A stretch of 9,824 nt of DNA from Bacteroidota bacterium (lineage in GTDB: Bacteria > Bacteroidota > Bacteroidia > UBA7662 > CANHCV01): positions 1 to 9,824 of the forward strand of contig JAIYBD010000128.1 of the NCBI GenBank assembly GCA_027488715.1, read 5' to 3'. Made by a program: the position numbers and the translations under genes. The notes below the pieces were generated by a model. It made no database searches and was not told the origin of the DNA. It saw only the letters and a list, made by a program, of their open reading frames with translations. Of the stretch, positions 6,250 through 9,824 are shown in pieces; within the stretch, counting starts at the first letter, position 1; each line of letters opens with the position of its first letter.

Positions 6250-7213
6250 GGTACGTCCTGAAGGAATTTATTGCCCCGCAGCCGACGTTTACCTTGATCC
6301 CTATCGTGCAGTGGGAAAAGCCATCATTTCGCATGCGCATTCTGATCATGCTCGATGGGGAATGAATCATTACATCGCTCCTCTTTCCAGTGTAAATCTC
6401 ATCAAAGCTCGGTTGGGAAAAAATATTTCCATCGTGGGCTATCCCTACGGCGAATCATTTCACATTCAAGGAGTTCATTTCTCTTTTCATCCCGCAGGTC
6501 ATATCCCTGGAAGTGCCCAGATTCGGGTAGAATACAAAGGGGAAATTTGGGTTTACACCGGCGATTTTAAGTGGGAAGTTGATGGAGTTTCAGAACCATT
6601 TTATCCCGTTCCATGCCACACCTTAATTACAGAATGCACCTTCGGATTCCCTGTTTTTCAATGGAGAAAACAAGAACATTGGTTCCAAAAAATGGGAGAA
6701 TGGTGGCAAAATAACCAAATAGAAAACAAGAATACCGTTGTACTGGCCTATTCCCTGGGAAAGGCTCAACGGATACTGAAAAATATTCCTCCATGCGGAA
6801 ACATCTATGTTCATCCCGCCGTTGCTGAAATGACCGAAATTACCCAGGATTTGGGAATTCATTTCCCCGAATGGAAAAAGCTGGATGCCAAAGACAAGCC
6901 GGAAAGATCGCTCATCATTTTGCCTCCTTCGGGACAAAGCGATGGCTTGCTTAAACGATTGGGAGATGTTGAAATAGGAATGGCCAGCGGTTGGATGGGG
7001 GTTCGTGGAAAACGAAGTTGGAGCGCTGTTGATCGTGGCTTCCCTATTAGCGACCATGCCGATTGGAAAGGAATCATCGATTTGGTGGATGCGACGCAAG
7101 CACAGACCATCTACGCCACTCATGGGAATCCCGATGTTTTAGTTAGGTACCTTACCGAAAAAGGAAAAGATGCCCGCGCTTGGGGTGCTTTATTCGAAAG
7201 GGAAGAAGGATGA
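6236..7213 (+). CDS. Ligase-associated DNA exonuclease, metallo-beta-lactamase/beta-CASP-like
   Basis: A 325-residue cytoplasmic nuclease of the metallo-beta-lactamase fold, in the DNA ligase-associated exonuclease family related to SNM1/Artemis and CPSF73. Characterised relatives are manganese-dependent DNA nucleases. Motifs in order: motif 2 HAHSDH (33-38), HPAGHIPGSAQ (85-95, motif 3 region), YTGDF (107-111, motif 4 aspartate), TECTFG (132-137), AYSLGKAQR (171-179), SDHADW (272-277) and THG (295-297). All metal ligands expected of the family appear to be present, so it should be active. Length is typical (about 320-340). Start: ATG at 6236 gives the family's usual opening (LLEVRPEGIYCPAADVYLDP), overlapping the peptidase gene by 14 bases; an earlier TTG at 6209 adds only peptide unlike the family. 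The stop overlaps the ligase start (ATGA), so the two repair enzymes are translationally coupled. Confidence 0.92.
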   Translation: MPLLEVRPEGIYCPAADVYLDPYRAVGKAIISHAHSDHARWGMNHYIAPLSSVNLIKARLGKNISIVGYPYGESFHIQGVHFSFHPAGHIPGSAQIRVEYKGEIWVYTGDFKWEVDGVSEPFYPVPCHTLITECTFGFPVFQWRKQEHWFQKMGEWWQNNQIENKNTVVLAYSLGKAQRILKNIPPCGNIYVHPAVAEMTEITQDLGIHFPEWKKLDAKDKPERSLIILPPSGQSDGLLKRLGDVEIGMASGWMGVRGKRSWSAVDRGFPISDHADWKGIIDLVDATQAQTIYATHGNPDVLVRYLTEKGKDARAWGALFEREEG

Positions 7214-8757
7214 GAGATTTCGAACTTCTGGTGGATCGGTTAGATGCTTCCAATTCGACCAATGCCAAATTAAGAGCCTTGGAATCCTTCTTTCAAAGCG
7301 CTTCACCATCAACTGCGGTGTGGACCGTAGCCTTGCTTACGGGCAATCGGCCGAAACGATTGGTTTCTACCACCATGCTCAGAGAATGGTTGTGCGAGAA
7401 ACAGGCTATGCCCACTTGGTTGATGGAGGAATGTTACGCCTTTGTGGGAGACTTGGCCGAAACGTTGGCTCTGCTCACTCCCAATCCAGAAGTTGAAAAC
7501 CACATGCCACTCGCAACCCTCATGGAAGAATACCTTCAACTCATGAAGTCGGAACATCTTCAAGAAAAAAAAGATTGGGTATTTTCTCAATGGGATTCCA
7601 TGGGGCAAACCCAGCGGTGGATTTTCAATAAAATTCTAACTGGCGGATTCCGTTTGGGTGTTTCTCAAAAATTGGTTGTAAAATCGATGGCTAAAGTGTT
7701 CGATTTACCTGAAGAAACCATCACCCACCGACTGTTGGGCAAATGGAGTCCGACTGAAACTTTCTGGCAGGATCTTATTGCCCAATCCTTGGAAATGTCT
7801 CCTTCCCATCCGTATCCCTTTTTATTAGCCAATTCTTGGGAAGGGAAGGAAGTTAAGAATTGTTTTGTGGAATGGAAATGGGACGGAATACGATGCATGG
7901 CCATCAAACGAGAAAACGAAGTGTATTTGTGGAGCAGGGGGGAGGACGTGATTACTCATCAGTTTCCTGAATTGACCCAATTGTTCATGGACATGCCGAA
8001 TGGAACGGTGTTGGACGGTGAAATATTACCTCTTCAACATGGAGAAATTGCTGATTTTTCGTGCTTGCAAAAGCGGTTGGGGCGAAAAAACGTTTCAGCG
8101 AAAATGGTGGAAGAAAACCCGACCATTTTTCGAGCCTACGATATGTTGGAGTGGAACGGTGAAGATGTTCGCCAACAGCCACTGTGGAAACGGAAAGAGC
8201 TTCTTTCAAATTGTGGCTGGACCGAGGTGAGTCCGTTCTGGGAGGTGGAATCCATGGAGGAGTTGGAGAATTTTCGTTCGAATGCCGAGGCCCATCGGGC
8301 CGAGGGATTGATGATAAAACACAAAGATTCGGAGTACGGAATGGGCCGACCCAAAGGAAGTTGGTGGAAGTACAAATTGGATCCCAAATCCATCGATGCG
8401 GTATTGCTCTATGCCCAAGCCGGACACGGCCAACGAGCGAATTTATTTACCGATTACACCTTGGCCGTGTGGGACGAAGATCGCCTTGTTCCTTTCGCCA
8501 AAGCGTATTCGGGATTAACCAAGGAAGAAATTTTGGAAGTAGATCGATTTGTGAAAGCGAATACTCTGGAACGCTTTGGTCCGGTTCGTACGGTAAAACC
8601 CGAATTGGTGTTTGAGGTCGGATTCGAAGGGATTTCAGAAAGTAAGCGGCACAAATCAGGTGTTGCCGTTCGCTTCCCGCGAATTCTGCGATTTCGCAAA
8701 GACAAATCGGCAAAAGAGGCCAATACCATTCAAGATTTGCGAGCGCTCATCCGATAA
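7210..8757 (+). CDS. ATP-dependent DNA ligase of the exonuclease-associated bacterial type
   Basis: A 515-residue ATP-dependent DNA ligase that seals nicks in duplex DNA through a ligase-AMP intermediate; it is distinct from the essential NAD-dependent LigA. Residues about 1-180 are the helical N-terminal DNA-binding domain (GGFRLGVS at 145-152 is a typical mark). The adenylation domain has motif I KWDGIR with the AMP-accepting lysine K223, SRGEDV (243-248, variant of motif Ia), LDGE (268-271), motif III YDML (310-313), motif IV EGLMIK (365-370) and motif V WWKYKLD (386-392). The OB domain then extends to the end, with FEGISES and a basic RFPRILRFRKDK stretch (motif VI region). Length and motifs match the ~520-residue ligases paired with the exonuclease. 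The start ATG at 7210 overlaps the exonuclease stop by 4 bases and has a purine-rich GGAAGAAGG just before it. Likely role: accessory DNA repair. Confidence 0.94.
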   Translation: MRDFELLVDRLDASNSTNAKLRALESFFQSASPSTAVWTVALLTGNRPKRLVSTTMLREWLCEKQAMPTWLMEECYAFVGDLAETLALLTPNPEVENHMPLATLMEEYLQLMKSEHLQEKKDWVFSQWDSMGQTQRWIFNKILTGGFRLGVSQKLVVKSMAKVFDLPEETITHRLLGKWSPTETFWQDLIAQSLEMSPSHPYPFLLANSWEGKEVKNCFVEWKWDGIRCMAIKRENEVYLWSRGEDVITHQFPELTQLFMDMPNGTVLDGEILPLQHGEIADFSCLQKRLGRKNVSAKMVEENPTIFRAYDMLEWNGEDVRQQPLWKRKELLSNCGWTEVSPFWEVESMEELENFRSNAEAHRAEGLMIKHKDSEYGMGRPKGSWWKYKLDPKSIDAVLLYAQAGHGQRANLFTDYTLAVWDEDRLVPFAKAYSGLTKEEILEVDRFVKANTLERFGPVRTVKPELVFEVGFEGISESKRHKSGVAVRFPRILRFRKDKSAKEANTIQDLRALIR

Positions 8758-8799
8758 GGATTTTTCTTTTTTTCTCGATTTGAAAGGTTCTCAAACCTA

Positions 8800-9824
8800 T
8801 TATGAAATGTTCATCAATGCCTGATCCAAATCGTGGATTAAATCATCGGCCGATTCTAAACCAATGCTTACCCGAATGAGATTAACAGGGAGTCCGCCTT
8901 TCCTAATTTCGTAATACGCCAAAGCCGGCCAAATTAAACTCTCATATCCTCCCCAACTTACGGCCATGAGGAAATGTCGTAGAGATTCGCAAAACTTGGT
9001 GATTTTTTCCGGATCCTCTGTGGCCAATTCGATGGAAAACAAACCCATGGGGATTTTTAAATCTTTCTTGGCAAGCTCGTATTGCGGATGGCTGGGATGA
9101 TGGGGGTAATGGATTTTTGCAATTCCCGGATGTTGAGCTAAGAAATCAACGACCTTTTGGGTGGTTTCACTCACGCGGTTGATTCGAATTTCCAAGGTTC
9201 GCAGGCTACGAAGCATCAACCAAGAGTTAAAGGGGGAAATTACCGCTCCCAACGTCATGAGTTCCCCGTAAAAAATCTTGGAAATAGCAGCTTTGGATCC
9301 CATGATGGCTCCTGCCACACAATCGGAATGTCCCGCCAAATACTTGGTAGCGGCGTGAACCACCAAATCGATCCCCATTTTGGCGGGTTGCATGCCCAAC
9401 GGACTTGCGTAACTGTTGTCGATGATGGTGGTAATTCCTTTTTCCTTGGCAGCTGAAGCAATACTCGCCACATCTTGAAGTTCAAAAGTTAACGAATTGG
9501 GCGATTCCAAGTAATACAAGGTGGTATTTGATTTCGTAGCTTCCAAGTAAGAGGTAGCATCCTCGCCAGAAACCTAGGTTACGGAGATGCCAAATCGGTG
9601 GAGGTACTCTGAAAACAAACGCATGGTCCAAGAATACGGATTCTGTATGCAAACCACGTGATCTCCTGCTTTCACTACGCTCATGACGGCCATGCCTGCC
9701 GCCGCCGATCCACTGGCTACGGCCATGGCCGCTTCGGTACCTTCCAACGCAGCCAATTTTTTGTTCAGGATATCGGTGGTAGGGTTGTTCCCTCGGGTGT
9801 ACAACGGAATATTTTCTTCATCGG
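8800..9824 (-). pseudogene. Trans-sulfuration PLP enzyme (cystathionine gamma-synthase/beta-lyase family), interrupted by TAG and cut by window edge
   Basis: A cytoplasmic, PLP-dependent Cys/Met metabolism enzyme. One reading frame covers the whole region, broken only by TAG at 9576-9574. Before it, 82 visible codons carry YTRGNNPT, the PLP-phosphate-binding GSAAAGMAV and the stacking tyrosine in NPYSW. After it, 257 codons carry the cofactor-binding Asp in IIDNSYASP, the PLP lysine in HAATKYLAGHSD (codon 9345-9343), the SWGGYESL segment and a RVSIGLESADDLIHDL end. Neither half alone can make an active site. Protein similarity continues smoothly across the stop (FGISVT-stop-VSGEDATSYL), so only one codon is altered; Tyr or Trp are plausible originals because one base change gives TAG. 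About 40-60 N-terminal residues lie beyond the edge. SWGGYESL resembles cystathionine beta-lyases, while other family members have SLGG, but the exact activity is uncertain. It converges with the ligase gene. Confidence 0.82.

Noticed and set aside
6623..7123. Open frame of 166 codons on the minus strand opposite the exonuclease gene.
   Set aside because: It is antisense to conserved metallo-beta-lactamase motifs and shows no domain of its own, so it is a shadow frame.
7209..8757. Possible defence or toxin-antitoxin system around the nuclease and ligase.
   Set aside because: The motifs fit the known ligase-associated repair families fully, and no toxin-antitoxin pair, restriction, CBASS, or retron component is present in the window.
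8785..8798. Small hairpin AGGTT-CTCA-AACCT between the convergent ligase and PLP-enzyme genes, next to a T-rich stretch (8761-8773).
   Set aside because: The stem is only 5 bp, and the T-rich run lies before, not after, the hairpin on the plus strand. No T run follows it on the minus strand, so it is not a credible intrinsic terminator.
9574..9576. TAG as pyrrolysine or reassigned codon.
   Set aside because: TAG terminates other genes in the window normally, no pyl genes or PYLIS-like context is visible, and the enzyme family has no known need for such a residue.
9574..9824. Reading the N-terminal part before the TAG and the part after it as two independent genes (second from a TTG at 9546).
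   Set aside because: Both are in one frame and together make a single family protein. Neither half has a complete PLP site, and there is no start signal or gap between them.

Overview
The window looks like chromosomal DNA from a Bacteroidota member, probably on the Flavobacteriia/Cryomorphaceae-like side. GC is moderate, genes are tightly packed, clear Shine-Dalgarno sequences are scarce, and XseA, the SAM methyltransferase and the ligase-associated exonuclease have the sequence style typical of that phylum. This assignment is inferred from protein style. No rRNA, tRNA, CRISPR array, insertion sequence, phage or conjugation gene was seen.

Left part (1-5112). The window opens with the last 53 codons of a plus-strand gene, probably a family 2 glycosyltransferase. 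It converges on a seven-gene minus-strand run, in transcription order from 5112 down to 198: a small membrane-anchored protein, trmN6 (tRNA1(Val) A37 methyltransferase), a lipoprotein of unknown function, a lipoprotein alpha/beta hydrolase, a class I SAM methyltransferase, xseA and xseB (the two subunits of exonuclease VII). Most junctions are start/stop overlaps (TGATG or ATGA) or gaps of 1-10 bases, so this is very probably one transcription unit. The only larger gap is 30 bases, after trmN6.

Middle part (5113-8757). A 33-base divergent spacer separates that run from a three-gene plus-strand operon: a site-2-protease-like membrane metallopeptidase with a CBS-like tail, a metallo-beta-lactamase-fold ligase-associated exonuclease, and an ATP-dependent DNA ligase. 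The genes overlap by 14 and 4 bases. Exonuclease and ligase belong to a known bacterial repair module that often also has an Lhr-type helicase and a metallophosphoesterase; neither partner is next to them here.

Right part (8758-9824). A minus-strand gene for a PLP enzyme of the cystathionine gamma-synthase/beta-lyase family runs off the right edge. It carries a single in-frame TAG between its N-terminal PLP-phosphate-binding part and its lysine-containing part. It is therefore either a recent pseudogene, a sequencing error, or (least likely) a readthrough case.

Overall this is mostly ordinary housekeeping and repair DNA. I found no convincing new system. The points most worth checking are the interrupted PLP enzyme gene, the membrane peptidase with an altered second metal motif fused translationally to the exonuclease-ligase pair, and the cysteine-rich lipoprotein hydrolase with its uncharacterised lipoprotein partner.
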